Program-made: the position numbers and the translations under genes | NCBI RefSeq assembly: GCF_018070045.1 | Contig: NZ_JAGPYK010000003.1 | Location: forward strand, 248,001 to 312,000 | Direction of reading: 5' to 3' | From: Micromonospora sp. U21 | GTDB taxonomy: Bacteria; Actinomycetota; Actinomycetes; Mycobacteriales; Micromonosporaceae | Length of the DNA: 64,000 nucleotides | Part shown: one piece after another, positions 45,368 through 53,403 of the stretch | Layout of the letters: each line of letters starts with the position of its first letter | Numbering within the stretch: the stretch's first letter is position 1 | The notes under the pieces: generated by a model | What the model was told of the DNA's origin: nothing | The model's database searches: none | Seen by the model: the letters and a program-made list of their open reading frames with translations, nothing else

Positions 45368-45524
45368 GGCGCGTCCACCACGCCGCCCCTGAATTGACAG
45401 CTCATCGACGCGCTGCTATTTGTTAACAGAGTTTCCTGATGCTCGCGGCGCCCTCGGGGTTCGGTCCGCCGCACGGGGGCCACCGACCCGCCGGCGGCAC
45501 GCCGCCCCGTCCCCGAGGAGCATC

Positions 45525-46727
45525 ATGCTTCGCAAGAGGTCAGCCGCCTACGTCGTGGGCGCGCTGCTGGTCGGCACGGCGGCCCTCGGGTACGGCCTGC
45601 CGTCGGCCAGCGCGGCGGCCGCCGGCCCGATCACCGGCCTCGGAGGCAAGTGCGTCGACGTGGCCGGGGCCAACCCGGCCAACGGCACGCCGGTCCAGCT
45701 CTACGACTGCAACGGCAGCGCGGCCCAGACGTGGACGGTCGGCAACGCCGACGGCTCGATCCGGGCACTCGGCAAGTGCCTGGACGTCACCGCCGCGTCG
45801 ACCGCCGACGGCGCCAAGGTGCAGCTGTACGACTGCAACACCACCGGCGCCCAGAAGTGGACGGCCAACAACGGCGCGCTGATCAACACGGGCTCCGGCA
45901 AGTGCCTCGACGTCACGGACCGGAGCACCGCGAACGGCGCCCGGCTGCAGATCTGGAGCTGCTCCGGCGCCACCAACCAACGGTGGACCCTGCCCGGTGG
46001 TGGCACCCCCACCCCGACCGTCCCGGCTGGTCGCAACCTCGACGACCCGGCGAAGAAGGACGCCGCCATGCAGCTCGTCTCGGCCGCGGAGAACTCGTCG
46101 CTCGACTGGCGCGCGCAGTTCTCCTACATTGAGGACATCGGCGACGGGCGGGGCTACACCGCCGGCATCATCGGCTTCTGCTCCGGCACCGGCGACATGC
46201 TCGAACTGGTCGAGGCGTACACCCGCACCAAGCCGGGCAACGTGCTGGCCCCGTACCTGCCGGCGCTGCGTTCCGTCAACGGCACCGACTCGCACGCCGG
46301 CCTCGACCCCAACTTCCCCCGCGACTGGCGGGCCGCGGCCACCGACCCAGTCTTCCGAGCCGCGCAGGAGGCCGAGCGGGACCGGGTCTACTTCAACCCG
46401 TCGGTACGCGACGGCAAGACCGACCAGGTTCGGGCGCTCGGCCAGTTCGCGTACTACGACGCGGCGGTGATGCACGGGTACGAGGGCATGCGGGCGATCC
46501 GCAACCGCGCCCTGGCCCGGGCGAAGCCACCGCCCCAGGGCGGCGACGAGCGCGCCTGGCTGCACGCCTTCCTCGACGAGCGGGTCATCGAGATGAAGAA
46601 GGAAGCGGCCCACTCGGACACGTCCCGCGTCGACACGGCCCAGCGGGTGTTCCTCAACAACGGCAACTTCGACCTGAACACGCCGCTGGTGTTCGCCGTC
46701 TACGGGGAGCAGTTCCGCATCGGCTAG
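45525..46727 (+). CDS. csn: Secreted GH46 chitosanase with N-terminal ricin-B lectin domain
   Basis: The 400-residue product has a signal peptide (about 1-33), a ricin-type beta-trefoil (about 35-160) with three KCLDV/KCVDV...QxW repeats, a Thr/Pro linker (GGGTPTPTVPAG), and a GH46 catalytic domain (~170-400). By alignment with the Streptomyces N174 chitosanase pattern, the acid is Glu189 (SAAENSSLDW) and the base Asp207 (EDIGDGRGYT). It hydrolyses chitosan outside the cell, with the lectin domain probably binding the polysaccharide. ATG 45525 follows GAGGAG by four bases. Ricin domains are not the usual partner of GH46 enzymes. Confidence 0.93.
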   Translation: MLRKRSAAYVVGALLVGTAALGYGLPSASAAAAGPITGLGGKCVDVAGANPANGTPVQLYDCNGSAAQTWTVGNADGSIRALGKCLDVTAASTADGAKVQLYDCNTTGAQKWTANNGALINTGSGKCLDVTDRSTANGARLQIWSCSGATNQRWTLPGGGTPTPTVPAGRNLDDPAKKDAAMQLVSAAENSSLDWRAQFSYIEDIGDGRGYTAGIIGFCSGTGDMLELVEAYTRTKPGNVLAPYLPALRSVNGTDSHAGLDPNFPRDWRAAATDPVFRAAQEAERDRVYFNPSVRDGKTDQVRALGQFAYYDAAVMHGYEGMRAIRNRALARAKPPPQGGDERAWLHAFLDERVIEMKKEAAHSDTSRVDTAQRVFLNNGNFDLNTPLVFAVYGEQFRIG

Positions 46728-46733
46728 GCGCCC

Positions 46734-46764
46734 TTGCCTTGACGCCGGCGACAAGGTTTAGCGT
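46734..46764 (+). promoter_or_regulatory. MerR-type promoter with 19-base spacer and palindrome
   Basis: TTGCCT (46734-46739) and TAGCGT (46759-46764) are 19 bases apart, the overlong spacer typical of MerR-activated promoters. The near-perfect 20-bp palindrome CCTTGACGCCGGCGACAAGG (46737-46756) fills the spacer and fits a MerR dimer. Confidence 0.75.
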
Positions 46765-46793
46765 GGTCGCGACGGGCTGGCGGAGGGGGTCGG

Positions 46794-47186
46794 ATGCTGA
46801 TCGGTGAGCTGGCTGAGCGGGCCGGCACGAGCACGCGCGCCCTGCGCTACTACGAGGCGCACGGGTTGGTACGCCCAGAGCGCTCCGCCAACGGCTACCG
46901 CGTCTACGACGAGGCGGAGCTTCGGGTCGTACGGGAGATCCGGGCGCTGCTCGACGTCGGCTTCGGCCTCGACGACGTCCGCCCGTTCGTCGCCTGCCTC
47001 CGGGCCGGCAACGCGTCCGGCGACGTCTGCCCGGACTCGGTGACGGTGCTGCGACGCAAGCTCGCCGAGGTCGACGCCTACCTCGACCGGCTCGGGGCGG
47101 TACGCCGGCAGCTCCACACCCAGCTCACCCACGCCATCGCGCATCGGGAGGAACCATGCCCCAGGAAACGGCACTCGGCTCACTAG
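46794..47186 (+). CDS. MerR-family transcriptional regulator
   Basis: A 130-residue regulator with the MerR winged helix (IGELAERAGTSTRALRYYEAHGLVRPERSANGYRVYDEAELRVV). The effector part is short and holds two cysteines, Cys68 and Cys79 (VACLRAGNASGDVC), which might sense thiol-reactive compounds or metals. Its last 31 bases overlap the thioredoxin gene. GGAGG lies upstream of the ATG. Regulator and thioredoxin probably form one autoregulated unit. Confidence 0.9.
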   Translation: MLIGELAERAGTSTRALRYYEAHGLVRPERSANGYRVYDEAELRVVREIRALLDVGFGLDDVRPFVACLRAGNASGDVCPDSVTVLRRKLAEVDAYLDRLGAVRRQLHTQLTHAIAHREEPCPRKRHSAH

Positions 47187-47503
47187 TCACCGTCACCGAC
47201 GACACGTTCGCCGAGCTGGTGCTGGCCAGCGACCGGCCCGTGGTGGTCGACTTCTGGGCCGACTGGTGCCCGCCCTGCAGGGCGATCGAGAAGAGCCTGG
47301 CCGAGCTGGCCGGGGAGTTCGGCGGGCGGATGGTCGTGGCCAAGCTCAACTCCGACGAGAACCCGGAGGCCACCCGGCGGTACGGCGTCATGTCCCTGCC
47401 AACCCTGCTGGTGTTCCGCCAGGGCGAGGTCGTCGGCTCGACCGTGGGCTCCCGGCCGAAGACTCACCTGCGACAGACCCTGACCACCCAGGCCGGCCTG
47501 TAG
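47156..47503 (+). CDS. trxA: Thioredoxin with WCPPC active site
   Basis: A 115-residue thioredoxin fold. The active site reads WADWCPPC (Cys38, Cys41), with a Pro-Pro pair instead of the usual Gly-Pro. VVVDFWADW, NPEATRRYGVMSLPTLLVF (cis-Pro) and the terminal helix are otherwise normal. It reduces protein disulfides in the cytoplasm; the changed CXXC should alter its redox potential. It starts inside the MerR gene, so the two are cotranscribed and this thioredoxin is probably stress-induced. Confidence 0.92.
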   Translation: MPQETALGSLVTVTDDTFAELVLASDRPVVVDFWADWCPPCRAIEKSLAELAGEFGGRMVVAKLNSDENPEATRRYGVMSLPTLLVFRQGEVVGSTVGSRPKTHLRQTLTTQAGL

Positions 47504-47508
47504 CTCGG

Positions 47509-48060
47509 TCAGCGTCGGTTGAGTTCCGCCTCGAGTCGCTGGATGAGCGTCTTGCGGGCTTTGCCGCCGCGCTCGTTCCGCAGGGCGGACCTGAGCTGTC
47601 GCGTGTCGAGGCCACGGACCAGCTTGGCCGCCTCGGCGACGGACATCTCCGACATCCGTCCGGCCGTCGTGGCGTCCCGGCGGGCACGCTTGGCCGGCCC
47701 CGTGTTGGCCACGAACTGCCTGCCGGTCCGCGACGCCTTCCGCTTCTTGGTGTCGGTGGCGCGCTTTTCGTCCTCCGACAGCTCCTCCCAGGCCTTCTTC
47801 GGCAGGTAGCGACTGGTTGTGTCGCCGCGCCGGGCCCGGGTGTCGCCCTCCCTGGTCTGCCAGTCCTCCGCGCCCCACCGTTGCAGGGACTTCTGCCGCT
47901 CGTCCTTGGGGCCCAGGAACCCCCCGCCGCGCCTCTTGTACTCCTGAGTGACCAGTTGTGACTTCCGCGCCGACCACTGCCCCGGTCTGCCGCCCTTGTC
48001 GGAAGCCTTGATCTCTTCCTTGATCTGTTCTCTGAGCTCGGGCTTCGTGTACTGAGCCAT
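47509..48060 (-). CDS. DUF5872-family protein
   Basis: A 183-residue, highly charged cytoplasmic protein without membrane segments. The N-terminal half (YTKPELREQIKEEIKASDKGGRPGQWSARKSQL, then LGPKDERQKSLQRWGAEDWQTREG) matches the DUF5872 pattern. A basic stretch (TGRQFVANTGPAKRARR) and a helical tail follow. The high charge suggests nucleic-acid binding, but no function is known. It converges on the thioredoxin gene with a five-base gap and no obvious terminator. Confidence 0.8.
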   Translation of the reverse strand: MAQYTKPELREQIKEEIKASDKGGRPGQWSARKSQLVTQEYKRRGGGFLGPKDERQKSLQRWGAEDWQTREGDTRARRGDTTSRYLPKKAWEELSEDEKRATDTKKRKASRTGRQFVANTGPAKRARRDATTAGRMSEMSVAEAAKLVRGLDTRQLRSALRNERGGKARKTLIQRLEAELNRR

Positions 48061-48158
48061 AAATCGCAGCTACCCGTGGCCGCACCGCATATGCCTCCTG
48101 CGCGGCGGCTTGACCTCAACCTCGCACGAGGTTCTAGCCTGCTACACGGAGGTACGGC

Positions 48159-50054
48159 ATGAGCATGGAAGTTACCGCGTGGATGTCTCTGCACCACGCG
48201 ATGAACGCGCAGGACGAACGACCACTGTCCCGGGCCACCTTGAAGCGCATCGCGCGGTTCGCGCGGCCGCACCGTAGTTTGATCATGAGGTTCCTGCTGT
48301 TGAGCGTGGTGACGGCGGTCCTCACGGTGGCGGCGCCGGTCCTCGCCGGTCGGGTGGTCGACGCGATCGTCGACGGCGCCGACAGCGGCATCGTGATCCG
48401 GTTGGCGGTGCTGATCGCGGTGATCGCCCTGGCCGAAGCCGGCCTGGGTCTGGTGACGCGGTTCCTGTCCGCCAGCATCGGTGAGGGCCTGATCGTCCAG
48501 CTGCGGACAGCCGTCTTCGACCACGTCCAGCGCATGCCGGTGGCGTTCTTCACCCGCACCCGTACGGGTGCGCTGGTCAGCCGATTGAACAACGATGTGA
48601 TCGGCGCGCAACGGGCCTTCAGCGACACCCTGTCGAGTGTGGTCGGCAACGCCGTCACACTGCTCCTGACGCTGGCGGTCATGCTCAGCTTCTCGTGGCA
48701 GATCACGCTGCTGGCGCTCGTACTGCTGCCCATCTTCGTCCTCCCGGCCCGGCGGATGGGTTCGCGGCTCGCCCAGTTGCAGCGCGAGGCGGCCGAGCAC
48801 AACGCGGCCATGAGCACCCGGATGACCGAACGCTTCTCCGCACCCGGCGCGACACTCGTCAAGCTGTACGGGCGTCCGGCCGAGGAGTCGGCCGAGTTCG
48901 CGGCGCGGGCACGGCGGGTGCGCGACATCGGCATCCGCGCCGCAATGCTCCAGTGGGTCTTCATCACCGCGCTCACCGTTGTCGGCTCGCTGGCGCTGGC
49001 ACTGGTCTACGGGCTGGGCGGCCTCTACGCCCTTCGGGGCAGCCTCGACGCCGGCACCGTGGTCGCGCTCGCGCTGCTCCTGTCACGCCTCTACGCGCCG
49101 CTGACGTCGCTGGCCAGCGCCCGGGTCGAGGTGATGAGCGCGCTGGTGAGCTTCGAGCGGGTTTTCGAGATCCTCGACCTCAAGCCACTGATCCTCGACA
49201 GGTCCGACGCCCGGCCGCTCCCCGACGGACCGGTCGCCGTGGAGTTCGACTCGGTCCGGTTCGGCTACCCGTCGGCCGACAAGGTGTCGCTCGCGTCCCT
49301 CGAGGATGTGACGAAGCTCGATACGCGCGGCGGCGAGGAGGTTCTGCACGGCGTGTCGTTCCGTGCCGAAGCGGGGCAGATGGTGGCCCTTGTCGGCTCC
49401 TCCGGAGCGGGCAAGTCGACGATCGCCCAACTCGTGCCGCGCCTGTACGACGTCGAGGATGGCGCGGTGAAGCTCGCCGACGTCGACGTACGCGACCTGT
49501 CGGCCGAGTCGATCCGAACGGCACTCGGCGTGGTGACCCAGGACGGGCACCTGTTCCACGAGAGCATCCGCGCCAACCTGGTGTTCGCCCGGCCGGACGC
49601 GACCGAGGAGGAGATGTGGGACGTGCTGCGCCGGGCCCGGCTCGACACCCTGATCCGCTCACTTCCGGACGGGCTCGACACCGTCGTCGGTGAACGCGGG
49701 TACCGCCTGTCGGGCGGCGAGCGGCAACGGCTCACCATCGCGCGGCTGCTGCTGGCGCGTCCCCGGGTGGTCATCCTCGACGAGGCAACGGCGCATCTCG
49801 ACTCCACATCGGAAGCCGCCGTGCAGGCCGCCCTCGCCGAGGCCCTGACCGGCCGGACCAGTGTGGTCATCGCGCACCGGCTGTCCACCATCCGCGCGGC
49901 CGACCAGATCCTCGTCATCGAGGACGGACGCGTCGTCGAACGCGGGCGGCACAGCGAGCTACTCGCCGCCGGTGGCCGGTACCAGGACTTGTACCGCACC
50001 CAGTTCGACCAGGACGAGCCGGTGGTCCAGGAGGAGCGCGTCGCGGCCGTCTGA
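48159..50054 (+). CDS. ABC exporter, fused permease-ATPase (ABCB-type)
   Basis: A 631-residue half-transporter. Six hydrophobic segments occupy residues ~40-330 with an FFTRTRTGALVSRLNNDV intracellular loop, followed by a full ATPase: Walker A GSSGAGKST, signature LSGGERQRLTIARLLL, Walker B VVILDEATAHLDS and H-loop VIAHRLS. Two copies should form the exporter, moving lipids, drugs or peptides. A GGAGG stands six bases before the ATG. An inserted segment before Walker A (SLASLEDVTKLDTRGGEEVL) is longer than usual. Ends in a shared hairpin terminator. Confidence 0.93.
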   Translation: MSMEVTAWMSLHHAMNAQDERPLSRATLKRIARFARPHRSLIMRFLLLSVVTAVLTVAAPVLAGRVVDAIVDGADSGIVIRLAVLIAVIALAEAGLGLVTRFLSASIGEGLIVQLRTAVFDHVQRMPVAFFTRTRTGALVSRLNNDVIGAQRAFSDTLSSVVGNAVTLLLTLAVMLSFSWQITLLALVLLPIFVLPARRMGSRLAQLQREAAEHNAAMSTRMTERFSAPGATLVKLYGRPAEESAEFAARARRVRDIGIRAAMLQWVFITALTVVGSLALALVYGLGGLYALRGSLDAGTVVALALLLSRLYAPLTSLASARVEVMSALVSFERVFEILDLKPLILDRSDARPLPDGPVAVEFDSVRFGYPSADKVSLASLEDVTKLDTRGGEEVLHGVSFRAEAGQMVALVGSSGAGKSTIAQLVPRLYDVEDGAVKLADVDVRDLSAESIRTALGVVTQDGHLFHESIRANLVFARPDATEEEMWDVLRRARLDTLIRSLPDGLDTVVGERGYRLSGGERQRLTIARLLLARPRVVILDEATAHLDSTSEAAVQAALAEALTGRTSVVIAHRLSTIRAADQILVIEDGRVVERGRHSELLAAGGRYQDLYRTQFDQDEPVVQEERVAAV

Positions 50055-50068
50055 GGAACGCCGTCGTA

Positions 50069-50105
50069 CCGCCGCCCGCCACGGTGAGCCCGTGGTGGGC
50101 GGCGG
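50069..50105. terminator. Bidirectional terminator hairpin
   Basis: A 16-bp stem with one G-T pair (CCGCCGCCCGCCACGG and partner) around five bases lies between the convergent exporter and PepSY genes. Confidence 0.85.
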
Positions 50106-50115
50106 CAACCCGGCG

Positions 50116-50667
50116 TCAGTCGTCGTCGCCGGACTTGTCGTCGTCATCGTCGTCCCTGTCGTCGCCGTCGTCGTCCCGGTCGTCGCCGTTGTCGTCCCGG
50201 CCGTCGTCATCGTCGTCGACCGGCTCCTGCTCGGCCTTGAGCACCGTGCCGTTGTCCCGGTCGACGTCGACCTCGTGCTCGGTGTCGCCCGCGACGATCT
50301 CGACGCTCCAGACCGGCCGGCCGTGCTCCTGCTCGGCCTCCACCTCGACGATCTGACCACCGCCGGCCCTGGCGAGCGCGATCTCGCCGGCGCGCTGCTG
50401 GTCGACGGCCCCGCCGGCCGACGGGCTGCTGGTCGACGGCGTACCGCTGGAGGGCGCGCCGCTCGACGGCGCGCCGCTGGTGCCCGGCGCCGGGCTGGTC
50501 CCGCTGTCGTCCGGTGCGCCCGTGACCGTCGGGTCGACGGTGGCAGCGGCGAGTGCCGTGCCGGTGGCCCGCGAGTCGCCGGCGGCACCGACGCCCACGG
50601 CGACCCCGGCCACGGCCAGCACCGCCGCTCCGCCGACCGACGCCAGGAGCAGAGAGGTGCGCTTCAT
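50116..50667 (-). CDS. Secreted PepSY-domain protein with polyacidic tail
   Basis: A 183-residue protein with a signal peptide or anchor (SLLLASVGGAAVLAVAGVAVGVGA), a Ser/Pro/Gly-rich linker, one PepSY domain (~90-150: AGEIALARAGGGQIVEVEAEQEHGRPVWSVEIVAGDTEHEVDVDRDNGTV), and a tail of some 35 residues that is mostly Asp. PepSY domains inhibit proteases or modulate envelope enzymes. The tail could bind divalent cations. The ATG at 50667 is favoured; a GTG at 50679 is possible. Upstream, in the end of the kinase gene, lies a response-regulator-type repeat. Confidence 0.82.
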   Translation of the reverse strand: MKRTSLLLASVGGAAVLAVAGVAVGVGAAGDSRATGTALAAATVDPTVTGAPDDSGTSPAPGTSGAPSSGAPSSGTPSTSSPSAGGAVDQQRAGEIALARAGGGQIVEVEAEQEHGRPVWSVEIVAGDTEHEVDVDRDNGTVLKAEQEPVDDDDDGRDDNGDDRDDDGDDRDDDDDDKSGDDD

Positions 50668-50739
50668 CGTGATGTCCACCTTTCCTCGGTTGTCGACTTC
50701 GAGGATCGGCTGGATCGGGATAGCGCCGCGCTGTCCGGA

Positions 50740-50756
50740 CGCTAAGGCCGGGTTAA
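50740..50756 (-). promoter_or_regulatory. Candidate response-regulator box upstream of PepSY gene
   Basis: The minus strand reads TTAACCCGGCCTTAGCG: TTAACC and TTAGCG start 11 bases apart, the spacing bound by OmpR-family dimers. It overlaps the histidine-kinase stop codon and is about 75 bases before the PepSY start. A near copy is at 52810-52826. Confidence 0.55.
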
Positions 50757-52076
50757 GCCGTTCCCGGCGGACCTGGGCCCGCCGTCCGTCGCCGGTCGCT
50801 CGGGCGTCGGTGGTCCGAGCCGTAGCAGCACCTGGGCCCCGCCTCCCGGACCGGTGCGCAGCTCCAGCCGACCACCGCCGGCCTGCGCGGCGCGCCGGGC
50901 GATGTCCAGGCCGAGGCCGGTCGACCCGGCCGGGCTGGCGCCCCGCCGGACCGCCCCGGCAGGCATCCCCGGGCCCTCGTCGGTGATGGTGAGCAGCACC
51001 TGGCCCGCGTCTCGGGCGAGCCGGACGGCGAAGGGCGTGCCGTCGGGGGTGTGCGCGAAGACGTTGCCCAGCAGGGCGTCCACGGCCGCCGTCAGGTCGT
51101 CGGCGGGCACTCCGACGAGAAGCGGGCCGGGCTCCAGGTCCAGGGTGACGGCCCGGCCGGTGTCCTCGGCCAGCACCGACCAGAACGCGACGCGGTCGCC
51201 GACGATCGCCGCGGCGTCCGAGGCCGCCGTTCCCGTTGCCGGCGACCGGCGCCAGCGGGCCTGCCGGATCAGCCCGGTGACCGCCCGTTCCAGCCCGTCA
51301 GCGGCAGCGGTGATCCGGGCTGCGTCGTCCGGGTCGCGCAACGACTCCGCCTCCAGCCGCAGCGCGGTCAACGGCGTACGCAGCCGGTGCGACAGGTCGG
51401 CGACCTGCTCCCGCTCCTGCAGCAGGAGCACCTGGATCCGGCCGGCCAGGTGATTGAGCGCGCCGGCCACCTCACGCAGCTCCGCCGGGCCGCCCGGCAC
51501 GACCCGGGCGTCCAGCTCGGCGTTCGCCAGCCGGTTCGAGACCGCCGAGAGGTCGCTGATCGGCCGGACCAGGGTGCGCGCCAGCCGGTCGGCGACCACC
51601 AGCCCGATCATCACCAGGACCACCCCGAGCAGGGCCAGCACCAGCCAGGCCCGGGTCACCCCGGCGGTCAGCTCGTCCCGGGGGACCACGATGCGGATCA
51701 CTCCGGTGCCGTCCGCCCTGCCCTGCACCGCGATGACCACCTCCCGGCCGGCCGCCGATTCCCCGGTGAGGCTCTGCCCGCGTGCCGCCAGGGCCACCGC
51801 GGGCGTACGGGGTGCCTGGGCGCCGAGCACCGTGCCGTCCGGCAGGAAGACGCTCACCGGTCGACCGGACTCCGCGGCGAGCTGCTCGACGGTGAGCCGG
51901 ATGGTCGCCGCGTCGGCGGTGCCGACCACCGGCACCAGGCTCTGCGCGTCGGCGGTGGCCCGCACCGTGGCCCGGTCCTCGGCGATGGTGCGGACCAGCA
52001 GCGCGAGTGGCACGAGGAACGCGATCAGGGTGAGGACGCTGACCGCGGCGACCAGCAGCGCGAGGCGCGCCCTCAC
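50742..52076 (-). CDS. Two-component sensor histidine kinase
   Basis: A 444-residue kinase with two membrane helices (about 8-30 and 143-165), a ~110-residue extracytoplasmic sensor, HAMP, the H-box DLSHRLRTPLTALR (His230) and an HATPase_c domain. ALLGNVFAHTP (N-box), DEGPGMP and STGLGLDIARRAAQAGGG are present. The GTG start overlaps the regulator stop (GTGA, 52073-52076). It should phosphorylate the partner regulator in response to an envelope signal. The C-terminal 40 residues are Pro-rich. Confidence 0.93.
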   Translation of the reverse strand: MRARLALLVAAVSVLTLIAFLVPLALLVRTIAEDRATVRATADAQSLVPVVGTADAATIRLTVEQLAAESGRPVSVFLPDGTVLGAQAPRTPAVALAARGQSLTGESAAGREVVIAVQGRADGTGVIRIVVPRDELTAGVTRAWLVLALLGVVLVMIGLVVADRLARTLVRPISDLSAVSNRLANAELDARVVPGGPAELREVAGALNHLAGRIQVLLLQEREQVADLSHRLRTPLTALRLEAESLRDPDDAARITAAADGLERAVTGLIRQARWRRSPATGTAASDAAAIVGDRVAFWSVLAEDTGRAVTLDLEPGPLLVGVPADDLTAAVDALLGNVFAHTPDGTPFAVRLARDAGQVLLTITDEGPGMPAGAVRRGASPAGSTGLGLDIARRAAQAGGGRLELRTGPGGGAQVLLRLGPPTPERPATDGGPRSAGNGLTRP

Positions 52077-52768
52077 CGCTGCGCCCCGGGCGCCTCCAGC
52101 CGCACCCCGACGCCGCGCACGGTGTGCAGGTAGCGGGGTTCCACGGCGCTCTCACCCAACTTGCGGCGCAACCAGGACAGGTGCACGTCGACGGTCTTGT
52201 CGGCGCCGCCGTACGGGATCTGCCAGACCTCGGTGAGCAGCTCGCGCTTGGTGACCACCTGACCGGGCCGGCCGGCGAGATGGTGCAGCAGATCGAACTC
52301 GCGGGGCGTCAGCTCGACCACCACTCCGTCCAGGGTGACCTGTCGGGCCCGGGGGTCGACCCGCAACCCGCCGACGACGAGCGACGGGGCCTGCTCGTCG
52401 GCGCCGGAAGGCCCCCGGCGCAGCACCGCCCGGGCGCGGGCGTCGAGCTGCGCCGCGGTGAACGGCTTGACCACGTAGTCGTCAGCCCCCGCGTCGAGGA
52501 CCCGAACGATCTCGGCCTCGTCGTCCCGGGCGGTGGCCACGATGACCGGCACCGAGCTGACCGCGCGCAGCATCCGCAGCAGCTCGCGTCCGTCCAGGTC
52601 CGGCAGCCCCAGGTCGAGCACGACGAGATCGGGCCGGTCCTCCAGCGCGTCGCGGAGCCCGGCCATCGCCGTCGAGGCGGCGGCCACCGCGTGGCCGCGT
52701 TCCCGCAACGCCCGGATCAGCGGCGTACGGATCGTCAGGTCGTCCTCGATGAGCAGCAGGCGGGCCAC
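52073..52768 (-). CDS. OmpR-family response regulator
   Basis: A 231-residue regulator with receiver acid pocket (LLLIEDD), phosphorylation Asp52 (VVLDLGLPDLDG), VIVATARDDE and the KPF lysine. A winged-helix domain follows (LTPREFDLLHHLAGRPGQVVTKRELLTEVW... VDVHLSWLRRKLGE... YLHTVRGVGVRLE). GTG 52768 lacks a ribosome site and has TAGCCT seven bases before it, so translation may be leaderless. The frame upstream adds a non-conserved stretch. It probably binds the TTAACC-N5-TTAGCC boxes noted in this window. Confidence 0.92.
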   Translation of the reverse strand: MARLLLIEDDLTIRTPLIRALRERGHAVAAASTAMAGLRDALEDRPDLVVLDLGLPDLDGRELLRMLRAVSSVPVIVATARDDEAEIVRVLDAGADDYVVKPFTAAQLDARARAVLRRGPSGADEQAPSLVVGGLRVDPRARQVTLDGVVVELTPREFDLLHHLAGRPGQVVTKRELLTEVWQIPYGGADKTVDVHLSWLRRKLGESAVEPRYLHTVRGVGVRLEAPGAQR

Positions 52769-52809
52769 AGCTGGCAGGCTAACCGCTGCGGCTGGCAGCG
52801 AGGCGCACG

Positions 52810-52826
52810 TTAACCGTGCCTTAGCC
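52810..52826 (+). promoter_or_regulatory. Candidate response-regulator box in the divergent region
   Basis: TTAACCGTGCCTTAGCC has two similar half-sites starting 11 bases apart. It lies between the regulator gene (minus) and the small membrane protein gene (plus), and resembles 50756-50740 at 14 of 17 positions. Confidence 0.55.
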
Positions 52827-52870
52827 TCCGGATGTGCCGACGACAATGCTGGATCGGGGATAGTCAGGGG

Positions 52871-53335
52871 ATGGGCCGTCGTTCGATCCTCGTCGCCACC
52901 GGGTGGGTGGCCACCGCCGCCGTGGCCACCCTGATCGGGTTGGGCGCGATCCGGCTGGTGGGCGAGAGCATCACCGGCACCCCGGGCGGCGTGCGCAGCG
53001 AGGCGGAGATCGAACGGGCGCTCGCCTCGCCGGAGCCGGTGCCCACCGGCACGACGGGCACCGCCTCGGCCGGGCCGGGCACGGCGAGCGCCGCACCGAG
53101 CGCCAGCTCCGGGGTCCGCCGGGGGTTCGCCACCGACGGCGGCACGGCCGTGGCCGAGTGCGGTGCCGGTGGCGTACGCCTCGTCTCCTGGGCGCCCGCG
53201 CAGGGCTACCGGGTCCGTGACGTGGACCGGGGCCCCGACGACGACGTCGAGGTCACGTTCGAGGGCTCGGCCCGCGAGTACGAGCTGAAGGTGCGCTGCA
53301 TCGGCTCGGAACCGGTGGCGGTCGCCGACGACTAA
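52871..53335 (+). CDS. Small membrane-anchored or secreted protein of unknown function
   Basis: A 154-residue protein with one N-terminal hydrophobic segment (ILVATGWVATAAVATLIGLGAI), a Ser/Thr/Pro/Ala-rich linker (~45-85), and a C-terminal beta-rich domain with two cysteines (AVAECGAGGVRLVSWAPAQG... ELKVRCIGSEP). The Cys pair could form a disulfide outside the cell. ATG 52871 has AGGGG close upstream and GATAGT farther, so a leaderless start is possible. Its divergent place beside the two-component genes and the shared repeat suggest it is controlled by that system. No family is recognised. Confidence 0.75.
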   Translation: MGRRSILVATGWVATAAVATLIGLGAIRLVGESITGTPGGVRSEAEIERALASPEPVPTGTTGTASAGPGTASAAPSASSGVRRGFATDGGTAVAECGAGGVRLVSWAPAQGYRVRDVDRGPDDDVEVTFEGSAREYELKVRCIGSEPVAVADD

Positions 53336-53358
53336 CTTGCTGGCTACGGGGGCAGACC

Positions 53359-53388
53359 GTGGCCGGCACGGAGACCCGTGCCGGCCAC
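53359..53388. terminator. Bidirectional terminator hairpin
   Basis: A perfect 13-bp stem (GTGGCCGGCACGG and complement) with an AGAC loop lies between convergent stops. Confidence 0.87.
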
Positions 53389-53403
53389 GTCAGCGATGGT
53401 GGC

